A stretch of 64,000 nt of DNA from Bacteroides mediterraneensis (GTDB lineage Bacteria > Bacteroidota > Bacteroidia > Bacteroidales > Bacteroidaceae): contig NZ_DAJPEN010000001.1 in NCBI RefSeq assembly GCF_025993685.1, forward strand, positions 3,596,001 through 3,660,000, in the 5' to 3' direction. Under the pieces are notes generated by a model. It had not been told where the DNA came from, made no database searches, and saw nothing but the letters and a program-made list of their open reading frames with translations. The position numbers were made by a program, and so were the translations under genes. Positions 50,701 through 59,105 of the stretch are shown here, in pieces (the stretch's first letter is position 1; each line of letters starts with the position of its first letter).

Positions 50701-50741
50701 CAAAGGCCCGCCGTCCAGATATATTTTTTATACTTACCCAT
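47724..50741 (-). CDS. large periplasmic TPR-repeat protein
   Basis: 1005 residues with a signal peptide cleaved near VSGQQ. The rest is a chain of tetratricopeptide repeats from end to end (for example LFNEGRELFLRQDYAAAR, AVYNLAYIDYVQQKYDSAL, ALYEQGRAFVQMEDSENAI, AARLEEVLRFSGSKYEGEA), around two dozen units, making a long solenoid. Several units resemble CpoB/YbgF/BamD-type repeats (KKVITTYPGSAEARLAQRDL). It lies between a NUDIX gene (six bases away) and a barrel gene (one base), and probably scaffolds an envelope assembly. Precise role unknown. Confidence 0.85.
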   Translation of the reverse strand: MGKYKKYIWTAGLCCALPLAVSGQQVEPLTGADRLFNEGRELFLRQDYAAARQTLVLYTRQAGEKAWADEVDYMLACTAYELHLPECREVLSDYLEAHPESRYRNRVQALIAASYFSEEKYMETIATLKGCDISLLSDEERDASALRMGTSYLKVDKWQEAAFWFSVLKDSSKDYRNDAVYNLAYIDYVQQKYDSALQGFREVQNDRKFQKLAPYYIADIYLIQGNYAQARKVADAYLALYPEEKNAGQMSRISGEAAYGQKDYAAAIQSLERYREGEAMPARLAMYKLGMSYFNTGVYSKALARLGEATGAPDALAQNAYLHMGLAGLQLKERNQARMAFEQASRMDFDRSIQEQALFNYALCIHETSYSPFAESVTVFERFLNEYPSSVYAEKVNDYLVEVYMNTRSYEVALRSIDKITHPSARILEAKQKLLFRMGTQLFAQADYRGALDYFTRSLQLGQYNQKTKADAYYWRGESKYRLARYPEAANDMRLYLEFATDKNSQEYGLALYCLGYSLFKQKQYNSARDWFVRCVQNGRTQDASVAGDAYNRIGDCYFYERRFEEARQQYAQAVAIAPSLGDYSLFQEGIVKGLQRDYAGKIQVLNKLITDYPSSSYLDDALYEQGRAFVQMEDSENAIRRYSLLVQRYPESELSRRAANEIGLLYYQNDRYQEAIAAYKKVITTYPGSAEARLAQRDLKSIYVDLNKVDDYMAFASTIPGGAKFDVSERDSLTYTAAERAYMRGDIAGAKASLTRYLQSFPQGAFSVDAAYYLGLIDYNQKDYASAAARLEEVLRFSGSKYEGEALALCAEMAYNRKEYAKALNLYKRLADRSSVQEDRLQAELGALRSARSLDDRAETVVTASALLKQTKLTPEVRSEALYFRAKALLAEGQKQEALADLVELAKDTRNVYGAEAKYLVAQTYFDEGETAKAEKEVLDYIEVSTPHAYWLARSFVLLSDVYVKLDRKMEAKQYLLSLQQNYQADDDIAGMIESRLAKLKSVK

Positions 50742-50747
50742 AATCTC

Positions 50748-51278
50748 TTATTTTACGTTCCGATGCGTTTCCAGAAAACGTGCCACTCCCTTACGTACCG
50801 ATTCCAGCCCGAAATCTTCCGGATGAATCTCATCCAAGGGCATCCACCACGCGTCGGCCACGTCATCCATGGCCTTCACCAAATGGTCGTCGGCCACTTG
50901 GCACAGAAAGAACTGGTCGAGCGTATGTACCAGAAAGCCCGAATACAAATAGGTGTTCGGTAAAGAAAACAGGTATTTGGCTTCTGTCACCACCAGTCCT
51001 GTTTCTTCCTTCACCTCGCGTGCCACTCCTTCTTCGCCGGTCTCGAACATGTCGATAAAGCCTCCCGACAAATCCAGCGTTCCCTTGGCAGGTTCCTTTC
51101 CGCGACGGCAAACCAGCAGCTCTCCTTTTCCGTTCAGGATGAAGGCCACCGTGGCCGCACTCGAATTGAAATAATACACAAAGCCACAGTCCGCACATTT
51201 CTTGGACTTTTCATTATGCACCTCAAAATGAGGAGAGCCGCACACCGGACAAAACTTAAACAATTCCAACGGATGCAT
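50748..51278 (-). CDS. NUDIX hydrolase with zinc ribbon
   Basis: 176 residues. An N-terminal four-cysteine zinc ribbon (CPVCGSPHFE, CADCGF) precedes a NUDIX domain whose box is complete: GGFIDMFETGEEGVAREV followed by KEETGL. This organisation resembles the zinc-ribbon NADH pyrophosphatases, but the shorter length suggests another nucleoside-diphosphate substrate. It starts the operon that continues into the TPR and barrel genes and diverges from the Lrp-type regulator. Confidence 0.9.
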   Translation of the reverse strand: MHPLELFKFCPVCGSPHFEVHNEKSKKCADCGFVYYFNSSAATVAFILNGKGELLVCRRGKEPAKGTLDLSGGFIDMFETGEEGVAREVKEETGLVVTEAKYLFSLPNTYLYSGFLVHTLDQFFLCQVADDHLVKAMDDVADAWWMPLDEIHPEDFGLESVRKGVARFLETHRNVK

Positions 51279-51309
51279 AGTTTTTTAATTTAGTAAATAA
51301 TAAGCCTCA

Positions 51310-51317
51310 CAAAGATA
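51310..51317 (-). promoter_or_regulatory. -7 promoter element of the NUDIX operon
   Basis: On the minus strand TATCTTTG matches TAnnTTTG, 31 bases before the NUDIX ATG. Confidence 0.5.
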
Positions 51318-51422
51318 AGCAAATAGGGCATACAGCTTACACAATTCACCGAGAATTTGTGCATTTCCAAAAAATAATTATGTTTTTTCTGACGAAATAG
51401 CGTATAGATAAAAAAGTTTTTC

Positions 51423-51430
51423 TACATTTG
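51423..51430 (+). promoter_or_regulatory. -7 promoter element of the Lrp/AsnC gene
   Basis: TACATTTG matches TAnnTTTG, 36 bases before the regulator's ATG; the -33 region is T-rich only. Confidence 0.5.
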
Positions 51431-51466
51431 CTTACAATATGATAAAAACAAGAACCATTTAGTAGT

Positions 51467-51937
51467 ATGGAGAAAATTGATAAACTTGACAAACAGATTC
51501 TGGAAATCATCTCACAGAACGCCAGAATCCCGTTCAAAGATGTAGCTGCAGAATGCGGTGTGTCACGTGCCGCCATTCATCAGCGCGTGCAGCGCCTGAT
51601 TGACCTCGGCGTAATTATCGGCTCAGGTTACCATGTGAACCCGAAAAGCCTGGGCTACAGTACTTGCACCTATGTAGGAATCAAACTGGAGAAAGGCTCC
51701 ATGTATAAAAGCGTAGTGGCTGAACTGAAGAAAATTCCGGAAATTGTGGAATGTCATTTCACCACCGGTCCTTACACCATGCTGACCAAACTGTATTCGA
51801 CCGACAACGAACACTTGATGGATTTGTTGAATTCCAAAATTCAGGAAATTCCGGGAGTAACTGCCACGGAGACGCTGATTTCACTGGAACAGAGCATCAA
51901 GAAAGAAATTCCTATCCGTAAAGACCTCGAAGACTGA
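51467..51937 (+). CDS. Lrp/AsnC-family transcriptional regulator
   Basis: 156 residues. The helix-turn-helix (about 5-50) shows DKQILEIISQNARIPFKDVAAECGVSRAA in two conserved pieces, and the RAM ligand domain has VECHFTTGPYTMLTKLY and the final TLISLEQSIKKEIPI. Lrp-type proteins form octamers that respond to amino acids. Its stop codon shares a base with the ATG of the DUF4491 gene, so the two are coupled. Confidence 0.93.
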   Translation: MEKIDKLDKQILEIISQNARIPFKDVAAECGVSRAAIHQRVQRLIDLGVIIGSGYHVNPKSLGYSTCTYVGIKLEKGSMYKSVVAELKKIPEIVECHFTTGPYTMLTKLYSTDNEHLMDLLNSKIQEIPGVTATETLISLEQSIKKEIPIRKDLED

Positions 51938-52254
51938 TGGAAGGAATGGACGGACTTCACTGGGAGGGCATACTCATCGGAATCTGCACGTTCCTGATTA
52001 TCGGATTGTTTCATCCGATAGTGGTCAAAGCGGAATATTACTGGGGGACACGTTGCTGGTGGCTTTTTCTGGTGCTGGGCATCGCGGGCCTCATCGGTTC
52101 CATTCTGGTAAGCCAGATTTTAGTGTCTTCCCTGCTGGGAGTCTTTTCGTTCTCCTCTTTCTGGACCATCAAGGAAATCTTCGAACAGCGTGAGCGAGTG
52201 CTGAAAGGTTGGTTCCCGATGAATCCGAAACGGAAAAAGGAATACGAACAGTAA
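51937..52254 (+). CDS. DUF4491 membrane protein
   Basis: 105 residues with three hydrophobic helices (LIGICTFLIIGLFHPIV, WWLFLVLGIAGLIGSILV, SSLLGVFSFSSFW) and a charged C-terminus (GWFPMNPKRKKEY). The HWEGILIGICTF and KAEYYWGTRCWW segments match the DUF4491 family, a Bacteroidetes inner-membrane protein of unknown function. It starts at the stop of the Lrp-type gene and is followed by a strong terminator. Confidence 0.87.
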   Translation: MEGMDGLHWEGILIGICTFLIIGLFHPIVVKAEYYWGTRCWWLFLVLGIAGLIGSILVSQILVSSLLGVFSFSSFWTIKEIFEQRERVLKGWFPMNPKRKKEYEQ

Positions 52255-52273
52255 AATCGTACGTACTTGAATA

Positions 52274-52310
52274 TGAAAAAGGGATACCTGTCCAGGTATC
52301 CCTTTTTTCA
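52274..52310 (+). terminator. strong intrinsic terminator after DUF4491 gene
   Basis: AAAGGGATACCTG pairs perfectly with CAGGTATCCCTTT around a two-base loop and is followed by T-rich sequence. Confidence 0.9.
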
Positions 52311-52391
52311 TGGGAAAAAGCTATTCTATCTGCATCACATCCTTTTATTTAAAACCCTTTGAAGAAGAAAAATTTATTCCAAAAGACTTTT

Positions 52392-52479
52392 TATGTTTTC
52401 CTGCCGGAATCCGTATATCTCCCAGCAGGAAAACATACGGCTCCGCCATGGGAAACGTACGGTTCCAAGTAAGGAAACA
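52392..52479. repeat. 22-bp tandem repeat, four units (copy 2)
   Basis: Units start at 52392, 52414, 52436 and 52458, each 22 bases, with the same TAYG...GGAAACR ends as the array at 24150 and the same TAAAAA directly after the fourth unit. The units are more diverged than in copy 1 (the TAYG start and the CC and GGAAA blocks are the best kept). It stands in the A+T-rich gap after the DUF4491 terminator. Flanking sequences are not clearly alike, apart from an AAGAAA-like stretch before both. Confidence 0.8.
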
Positions 52480-53021
52480 TAAAAAAAGAACCGGATATCC
52501 CCACAATATGCTGTTACCTTTTTTAAAAAAAGCCATTCCACACAAACTATAATCTTCAAATGATTTACAACAAGTCGCCCGAGTCCTCTCAAAACCTATT
52601 TTCACACAATTAACATGAATTAAATAAAAGAATTAAGACTTATACCATTTCACCTCCCAATTCCATCCCCAAGCAATCCGATATCCAAACTTTATAAATC
52701 TTAATTCTACGATGATTTAAACCAAATCATCAATAATTTCACCACCACAACACCAATCTCATTTTATTTATACATTCTTTCCTATCAAAATAAAAAAATA
52801 CCACTTCATCACTTTCCACACTCCTCCATTTTTTACCCAAAAAACAAAGCCACCGAACACAAGCAACAAATAGTAAGCATTAACATGGAAAATCAAATCT
52901 AAATACCAACAATAACACCGAATACAGCATCACAAATCCAATATTACACATTCTTTTCACAGACATGCGTATTTATTTTCAAAAAAAAACAGATTTATAC
53001 CAAATAAATAAATTTATTACT
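52480..53021. other. A+T-rich non-coding stretch before susC
   Basis: About 540 bases with no gene, RNA or clear inverted repeat that I can support; it has many A/T runs and short direct copies such as ATAAATAAATTTATTA near the promoter. It may hold the operator of the SusC operon or be spacer. Confidence 0.6.
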
Positions 53022-53029
53022 TATATTTG
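53022..53029 (+). promoter_or_regulatory. -7 promoter element of the SusC operon
   Basis: TATATTTG matches TAnnTTTG and gives a leader of about 60 bases before the susC-like ATG. No TTTG is at the -33 position. Confidence 0.55.
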
Positions 53030-53093
53030 CGATTGAATTGTTGTTGTTAAAAACAGTATCATATTGTTACATTAATTTTAAAAGAGAGAATTT

Positions 53094-56000
53094 ATGAAAA
53101 AACGAACACTCTTCTTTCTTACATGCTTATTTTTAAGCATTGGAATGATGTGGGCGCAACATTCCACCGTAACAGGAATTGTAGTTTCTGAAGAGGATGG
53201 TGAGCCCGTAATCGGAGCGTCGGTACTGGTAGTTGGTACACAGGTAGGTACCATGACCGATCTCGACGGTAAGTTTACAATCACTAATGTGCCGGCTTCG
53301 GCCAAGCAATTGAGAATTTCTTTCGTAGGTATGCAACCTGTAGAAACTCGCATACGCGGAGGATTGATTCGAGTATCCATGAAATCCGACTCAGAGATGT
53401 TGGATGAAGTAATGGTAGTAGCTTTCGGTACACAGAAGAAAAGCTCATTCACCGGTTCAGCAGCAGTCCTGAACAGTGAAGATTTGGCCAAGCACATCAC
53501 AACCAATGTAGCAAATGCCCTTGTAGGTACCACTCCAGGTTTGCAGATGCGTGGCGGTTCAGGTGCTCCGGGTGCCGGAAGCGGAAGCATCAACATCCGT
53601 GGTATCTCCTCTCTTTCATTGAGTACAGAGCCTTTGGTCATCGTGGATGGAGCTCCTTATTCTGCTTCTTTGAGCAACATTCCACAGAGTGATATCGAAT
53701 CAGTCACGGTATTGAAAGATGCCGCTTCTGCCGCTCTGTATGGTGCACGTGGCGCATCGGGTGTCATCTTGATTACTACCAAAACCGGAAAAAACAAAAA
53801 GCCGCAGATCAACGTGGATATGAAATGGGGTGCCAACAGCCGTGCCGTACAGGACTACGAAACCATTAACGACCCGGGCCAGTACTATGAAGCCATGTAC
53901 AGCCAGTACTATAACTACTATTTCTACGGTCAAGGCCAGAACGCAGCTACGGCCAATGTCAATGCCAACACGACCATGTTGAACCAGTTGGCATACAATG
54001 TATACACCGTACCTGATGGAGAACAGCTTATCGGTCTGAACGGCAAATTAAATCCGAATGCCACTCTAGGACGAGCTTATGAAGCAAACGGAGAAACTTA
54101 CTACTTGTATCCGGATAACTGGACGGATGCAGCATACAGCAATTCACTTCGCCAGGAATATACCATCAACATCAACGGAGCCAACGACAAAGGTTCATTC
54201 TATGCCAGCATGGGTTATCTGGACGATGATGGTATCATTGAATACTCTGGATACAAACGTTTCAGTGCACGTGTAAAGGCAGATTATCAGCCCACTAAAT
54301 GGTTAAGATTAGGTGCCAATGTAGGCTATGTAAATTCAGTGACTGAATCGAATGCCAACATGAACACTTCTCTTAATTCATCCAACCTGATGTATTATAC
54401 CTCTTCTATTGCACCGATTTATCCGATTTACGTACGGGTTCTGGACGCCAACGGTAATCCGACCATCCGTCGCGATGAATACGGAAACCCGCAATACGAC
54501 TACGGTGTAGCTGCCAGCAACTATCCGGGACTGACCCGTCCGTTTTCCGGCACCAACAACCCGTTGGGAACCAACCGCTACAATAAAGATGAAAGCAAGG
54601 GACAGCAGTTCAACGGCAACTTCTCATTGGACATCAATTTCACTGATTTCTTGAAATTCAATGCAACCAGCTCCATCATTTGGGGACACACTAATTATTC
54701 ACTTTTACAGACTGCTCTGTACGGACCGAAAGTTTCTGCCGGAGGCCAGATTGACAAATCACAATCAGACAACGTACGTCAGAATCATGTACAAACTTTG
54801 ACTTACTTCGACCAGTTTGGCAAGCACAACATCAACCTCATGCTGGGTCATGAATATTATGACACCAAGACTACTTACCTTTACGCTTACGGTCAAGGCT
54901 TGTTCTCTCAGTATATTCCAGAAATCAACGCCGCAGCCAGCAAGGTAAGTTCAAACTCTTACACCAGCGAATACAATGTGGAAGGTTATTTCGGTAGTCT
55001 CCAATACAACTACGATGATAAATACTTCCTCTCTGGTTCTTACCGTCGTGATGCATCTTCACGCTTTGCCAAGGAAAACCGTTGGGGTAACTTCTGGTCA
55101 GCTGGTGCTGCATGGTTGATCAACAAAGAAGAGTTCTTCAATGCATCATGGGTAGATGAGTTAAAACTGAAATTATCTATCGGACAGCAAGGTAACGATA
55201 ACGTAGGTGATTTCGCATACGTAAATACCTACTCACTGTCTACCTCTACTCCTTCCAGCATGTCTGCCGCTTTCCGTATGATGGGTAACCCGGAAATCAG
55301 CTGGGAAACCACCAACAACTTGAACGTCGGTGTAGAATTCAGCTTATTCAATCGGAGACTTTCCGGTAGCATCGATTTCTATAACAAGAAAACAACCGAC
55401 CTGTTGTTCTGGTTAAACATTCCGGAATCAGCCGGTACACGTGGTTACTACGACAACATCGGTGATATCCGCAACCGAGGCGTAGAATTGACCTTACAAG
55501 GCAGCATCATCCGTACACGTAACGTAGACTGGAGCGTACAATTCAACATCGCCCACAACAAAGATGAAATTCTTTCTTTGCCGGAGTCAAAAGTAGGTTT
55601 GCTGGGTGGTTACAGCGCCGACTGGAAATGGTATAAGGTCGGTGGTTCCATCTACAACTACATGTTGCCTGAATATGCAGGTATGGACGAACAAGGACAG
55701 GCCCTCTATTGGGTAGATGCCGACATGGTAGACCCATCTACTGGTGCCAGCGCCACAAACCGTCCGGCCACCAATCACTCTTACACAACCACTGACCCGA
55801 ACTCTGCTTCCCGTTACGAACAAGGCAGCAGCTTGCCAAAGGCTTATGGTGGTTTCGGAACCACATTTAGCGCTTACGGTTTCGACTTGTCCATGACTTT
55901 CGATTATCAGATTGGCGGTCAAGTATACGATACTCGCTACATGTCATTGATGACCAACCTGACTGGTTCAGCAGGAGGCTCTGCCATCCACGTAGATGCC

Positions 56001-56327
56001 CTCAAGGCTTGGACTCCGAACAACACGTCGAGCGATATTCCGCGTATGCAATATATGGACCAGTATACAGCTGCCCGTTCCAACCGCTTCCTGACAAGTG
56101 CAGCTTACCTGAACTTCCAGTCATTCACTGTAGGTTATACCCTTCCGAAGAGCTGGATGACTAACCTTGGAATCGACAAGCTGCGTATCTATGCCAGCGG
56201 TGAGAACTTGTGCTTCTGGTCTGCACGTAAGGGACTTGACCCACGTTATTCATACGATGGAAATACTCAAGTCACTGTATATTCTCCTGTACGTACTATC
56301 ACAGGTGGAATCCAGTTGACATTCTAA
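53094..56327 (+). CDS. SusC/RagA-family TonB-linked outer-membrane receptor
   Basis: 1077 residues, the usual length for the family. After the signal peptide (end near MWAQH) come a carboxypeptidase-like domain (VTGIVVSEEDGEPVIGASV), the TonB box and plug with NIRGISSLSLSTEPLVIVDG and the typical SVTVLKDAASAALYGARGA, and a 22-strand barrel to GGIQLTF. It imports a ligand, often a glycan or peptide, with the SusD-type lipoprotein encoded 14 bases downstream. No CAZyme, sulfatase or peptidase lies in the operon, so the ligand cannot be predicted. Confidence 0.95.
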   Translation: MKKRTLFFLTCLFLSIGMMWAQHSTVTGIVVSEEDGEPVIGASVLVVGTQVGTMTDLDGKFTITNVPASAKQLRISFVGMQPVETRIRGGLIRVSMKSDSEMLDEVMVVAFGTQKKSSFTGSAAVLNSEDLAKHITTNVANALVGTTPGLQMRGGSGAPGAGSGSINIRGISSLSLSTEPLVIVDGAPYSASLSNIPQSDIESVTVLKDAASAALYGARGASGVILITTKTGKNKKPQINVDMKWGANSRAVQDYETINDPGQYYEAMYSQYYNYYFYGQGQNAATANVNANTTMLNQLAYNVYTVPDGEQLIGLNGKLNPNATLGRAYEANGETYYLYPDNWTDAAYSNSLRQEYTININGANDKGSFYASMGYLDDDGIIEYSGYKRFSARVKADYQPTKWLRLGANVGYVNSVTESNANMNTSLNSSNLMYYTSSIAPIYPIYVRVLDANGNPTIRRDEYGNPQYDYGVAASNYPGLTRPFSGTNNPLGTNRYNKDESKGQQFNGNFSLDINFTDFLKFNATSSIIWGHTNYSLLQTALYGPKVSAGGQIDKSQSDNVRQNHVQTLTYFDQFGKHNINLMLGHEYYDTKTTYLYAYGQGLFSQYIPEINAAASKVSSNSYTSEYNVEGYFGSLQYNYDDKYFLSGSYRRDASSRFAKENRWGNFWSAGAAWLINKEEFFNASWVDELKLKLSIGQQGNDNVGDFAYVNTYSLSTSTPSSMSAAFRMMGNPEISWETTNNLNVGVEFSLFNRRLSGSIDFYNKKTTDLLFWLNIPESAGTRGYYDNIGDIRNRGVELTLQGSIIRTRNVDWSVQFNIAHNKDEILSLPESKVGLLGGYSADWKWYKVGGSIYNYMLPEYAGMDEQGQALYWVDADMVDPSTGASATNRPATNHSYTTTDPNSASRYEQGSSLPKAYGGFGTTFSAYGFDLSMTFDYQIGGQVYDTRYMSLMTNLTGSAGGSAIHVDALKAWTPNNTSSDIPRMQYMDQYTAARSNRFLTSAAYLNFQSFTVGYTLPKSWMTNLGIDKLRIYASGENLCFWSARKGLDPRYSYDGNTQVTVYSPVRTITGGIQLTF

Positions 56328-56341
56328 CTCGTTTTTAACCA

Positions 56342-58063
56342 ATGAAAAGAAACTACAAGATGAAAAAAATATTTTTATTTGCTTCTCTGGCAGCCTTGGG
56401 TATGACATCGCTTACAGGCTGTATTAAAGAAATTGAGCCACAAAGCAACTATGTGACAGTGGATCAAGCAGCTAACGCCACCGGAGCTTTCCAGAACTTT
56501 GTAGACGCCATTACCAATACAATGGCGGGGAAATTTGTTTACAATGCATCCAGCCAGAGCCCATACGATTACGGTTATACCTCATTCTTCCTGATGCGTG
56601 ATGTCATGGGACAGGATATTACCATAGAAGATACAAGCAGTGAATGGTACACCACCTGGTACACCTGCGGTACAGGTCTGGGACCGTTGTATGCCGTATG
56701 CCAGTATCCATGGACTTATTTCTATGGATGGATTAAAAGCTGTAACGATGTATTGACCATGGCAGGTACAGAACCTTCTGACGAACATAAATCTGGAGCA
56801 GGTATCGCTTATGCCATGAGAGCCATGTTCTACATGGACTTGGCACAGATGTTCGCACAAAAGTCGTATGCATTCGACAAGAATGCCGAAACCGTACCAT
56901 TGGTATTGGAAACCACTGCAGTAAGTGATTTGGCAACCAATCCGCGTGCAACCAACGAAGTAATGTGGGCACAGATTCTTTCCGATCTGGACAAGGCAGA
57001 AACTTACCTGGCTGATTATACCCGTACCGATGTGTACACGCCGGACATTTCAGTGGTATACGGTTTGAAAGCACGTGCTTACCTGATTATGGAAGACTGG
57101 GCGAACGCTGAAAAATATGCCAAGATGGCCCAGCAAGGTTACACCGCATTGACAGAAAGCCAGTACACTTCCCGCACCAGCGGTTTCAACACTCCGGATG
57201 GGAACAATTCCTGGATGTTCGCCGTTCGCTTCAAGGACGATGACCCATGTATCCTGCAGAATGATGGCGATAGCAGCTGGGGGTCACAGATGATTATTGA
57301 AGTCAGCGCATCTGGTTGCGGTTATGCCGCCAACTACGGTACCCCGAAACGTATCGATTACCACCTCTACCAGACCATTCCTGCTACAGACTTCCGCAAG
57401 AGATGTTTTGTAGACTTTGCAATTGACGACATGGACAACGCAGATGCAGTGGATGCATTGAGTGCTTACTCAGACGCTCCCGAAGGATTACTGACCACTG
57501 CAGCAGCCAGCCCTTCCCAGAAAGTGGGAGGCTTGGAACTGAAATTCCGCCCGGCCAATGGAGAACATGCCAACCAGTATGCTGCCTTCACCGTATCTGT
57601 TCCATTGATGCGTGTGGAAGAAATGATGCTGATTGAAGCGGAAGCTGCCGGTATGCAAAGTGAAGCAAAAGGAATCACTCTGTTGACCAACTTTGCCAAG
57701 ACCCGTGACCCACAATACGTATATGGTACACATACAAACGATACATACGGAGGCAGCCATGCCACAGGATTCCAGAACGAAGTATGGTGGCAGCGCCGTG
57801 TAGAACTTTGGGGTGAAGGATTTGCCACCTACGATATCAAGCGTTACGACAAAGGTATCATTCGCAGCTATGCAAACACCAACCATATCAAAGGCTACCG
57901 CTGGAACTATGGAGGTTACAATGTGAACTCAGGAAACGTACATCCCGACTGGATGGACTTCTGCATCGTAGGTACAGAAACTGACTACAATGCAGCCTGC
58001 ACCAACAATCCGACTCCGATTATGCCTACATCCGACTCCAGCGAATTTACATGGGCTAATTAA
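56342..58063 (+). CDS. SusD/RagB-family lipoprotein
   Basis: 573 residues; the ATG at 56342 or an in-frame one at 56360 can start the signal peptide, which ends in the lipobox SLTGC. The helical TPR-like core of SusD is seen in GIAYAMRAMFYMDLAQMFA and VYGLKARAYLIMEDWANAEKYA pieces, the C-terminal RVEEMMLIEAEA and WWQRRVELWGEGFATYDIKRY matching the RagB domain. It caps the SusC barrel and binds the substrate. It is co-transcribed with the receptor and the following lipoprotein. Confidence 0.94.
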   Translation: MKRNYKMKKIFLFASLAALGMTSLTGCIKEIEPQSNYVTVDQAANATGAFQNFVDAITNTMAGKFVYNASSQSPYDYGYTSFFLMRDVMGQDITIEDTSSEWYTTWYTCGTGLGPLYAVCQYPWTYFYGWIKSCNDVLTMAGTEPSDEHKSGAGIAYAMRAMFYMDLAQMFAQKSYAFDKNAETVPLVLETTAVSDLATNPRATNEVMWAQILSDLDKAETYLADYTRTDVYTPDISVVYGLKARAYLIMEDWANAEKYAKMAQQGYTALTESQYTSRTSGFNTPDGNNSWMFAVRFKDDDPCILQNDGDSSWGSQMIIEVSASGCGYAANYGTPKRIDYHLYQTIPATDFRKRCFVDFAIDDMDNADAVDALSAYSDAPEGLLTTAAASPSQKVGGLELKFRPANGEHANQYAAFTVSVPLMRVEEMMLIEAEAAGMQSEAKGITLLTNFAKTRDPQYVYGTHTNDTYGGSHATGFQNEVWWQRRVELWGEGFATYDIKRYDKGIIRSYANTNHIKGYRWNYGGYNVNSGNVHPDWMDFCIVGTETDYNAACTNNPTPIMPTSDSSEFTWAN

Positions 58064-58094
58064 AAAGTTGATTCATTAAATAAAGAATAGGAAC

Positions 58095-58964
58095 ATGAAA
58101 AAATATATCAATGCTTTGGGAATGATCCTCCTTGCTATAGTGGCAATGACCAGCTGTAAGGAAGAAGAAGGAACTACTCCAGGTACAGACGGGGCACCTG
58201 CTATCACGCTATATGAATATGCAGTTGAAGCACCAGAATATAACCCTGACAATGATGTGAGAATCCGTATTGCCGCCAACAATCAGGTGAGTGAGGCCTA
58301 CTATCTGGCCGAAACTACCGCAGACAAGAAAGCGCATGTGGAAGCAAACGGAGAAACCGGATATATGACTTATGTCGTAGAAAACGGGACTAAAATAGAA
58401 GGTATCTCTGGAGAATCTAGCGCAGACATCACCCTCACCAACCTGCAAGGTGAATATAGCATCACCGTAGTAGGCGTAAACGGAAGCAACATGGCTTCAC
58501 AAGAAGTGGTGTTTACCGGACTTGCCTGGGAAGATGTAGCAACAGGTACTTATGTATTCGGGACTACGAGCGTAAGCGGTGGTGCTGCAGCTACTATAGT
58601 AGGACAGACTTCTGCAAAAACTACTTTACAGGTTTGTACCACAGATCCTACCCTCTATCGCTTCAAGGACGTCTTTGGAGAGGGCTACAGCATGAAGATC
58701 AATCTGATCGACCAGACCGGATCGGATGCAAATGGAGAATACCAGTTCTTCCGTGTACCTTCTATCCAGACTCCGTACACTTATGGTAATTATGGAAATA
58801 TCACCATCAGTGATATCGGTTATTGGCAGGGTGATGATACATGGGTAACCGCCAACGGTTATGAAAGTGGTATGTATGCCAACCATAACTGCTTTATTTT
58901 CGTAGCTTATACAGTTTCTGCAGGTTACCTGGGGTACGGCTATGATGAGTTCATTGCAGACTAA
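58095..58964 (+). CDS. lipoprotein of unknown function after SusD
   Basis: 289 residues with the lipobox AMTSC. I do not recognise the family. The N-terminal part (about 30-140) is a fibronectin-III-like or Ig-like beta-sandwich with ITLTNLQGEYSITVVGVNGSN; the C-terminal half is rich in Tyr, Gly and Trp (TPYTYGNYGNITISDIGYWQ), a composition seen in surface ligand-binding domains. It holds the place of SusE/SusF-type surface binding proteins, 31 bases after the SusD stop, and ends at a terminator. Confidence 0.8.
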   Translation: MKKYINALGMILLAIVAMTSCKEEEGTTPGTDGAPAITLYEYAVEAPEYNPDNDVRIRIAANNQVSEAYYLAETTADKKAHVEANGETGYMTYVVENGTKIEGISGESSADITLTNLQGEYSITVVGVNGSNMASQEVVFTGLAWEDVATGTYVFGTTSVSGGAAATIVGQTSAKTTLQVCTTDPTLYRFKDVFGEGYSMKINLIDQTGSDANGEYQFFRVPSIQTPYTYGNYGNITISDIGYWQGDDTWVTANGYESGMYANHNCFIFVAYTVSAGYLGYGYDEFIAD

Positions 58965-58968
58965 ACAC

Positions 58969-59005
58969 AAAAGACTGATCCCGTTGATGGGATACAGTCT
59001 TTTCT
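58969..59005 (+). terminator. terminator of the SusC-SusD-lipoprotein operon
   Basis: AAAAGACTG (58969-58977) pairs with CAGTCTTTT (58995-59003), with an inner ATCCC/GGGAT stem. It begins five bases after the stop codon. Confidence 0.85.
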
Positions 59006-59070
59006 AAATAATCTCTCTTGAAGAGTCAGTATTCATTCACACTGACGTTTAACCTTAAATAAGGATTTGT

Positions 59071-59105
59071 CGGGATATCTTCGTGACGAAGATGTCCCGA
59101 TTTTT
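59071..59105. terminator. second terminator, shared with buk
   Basis: CGGGATATCTTCGT pairs with GACGAAGATGTCCCG (59085-59099) with one bulge or G-U position, and T-runs flank it on the plus side. It sits at the buk stop codon, so it can stop the ptb-buk transcript and back up the SusC operon terminator. Confidence 0.8.

Noticed and set aside
52310..52605. Possible small proteins on both strands after the DUF4491 gene
   Set aside because: They cross the terminator and the second 22-bp array; composition is that of the repeat and non-coding DNA.
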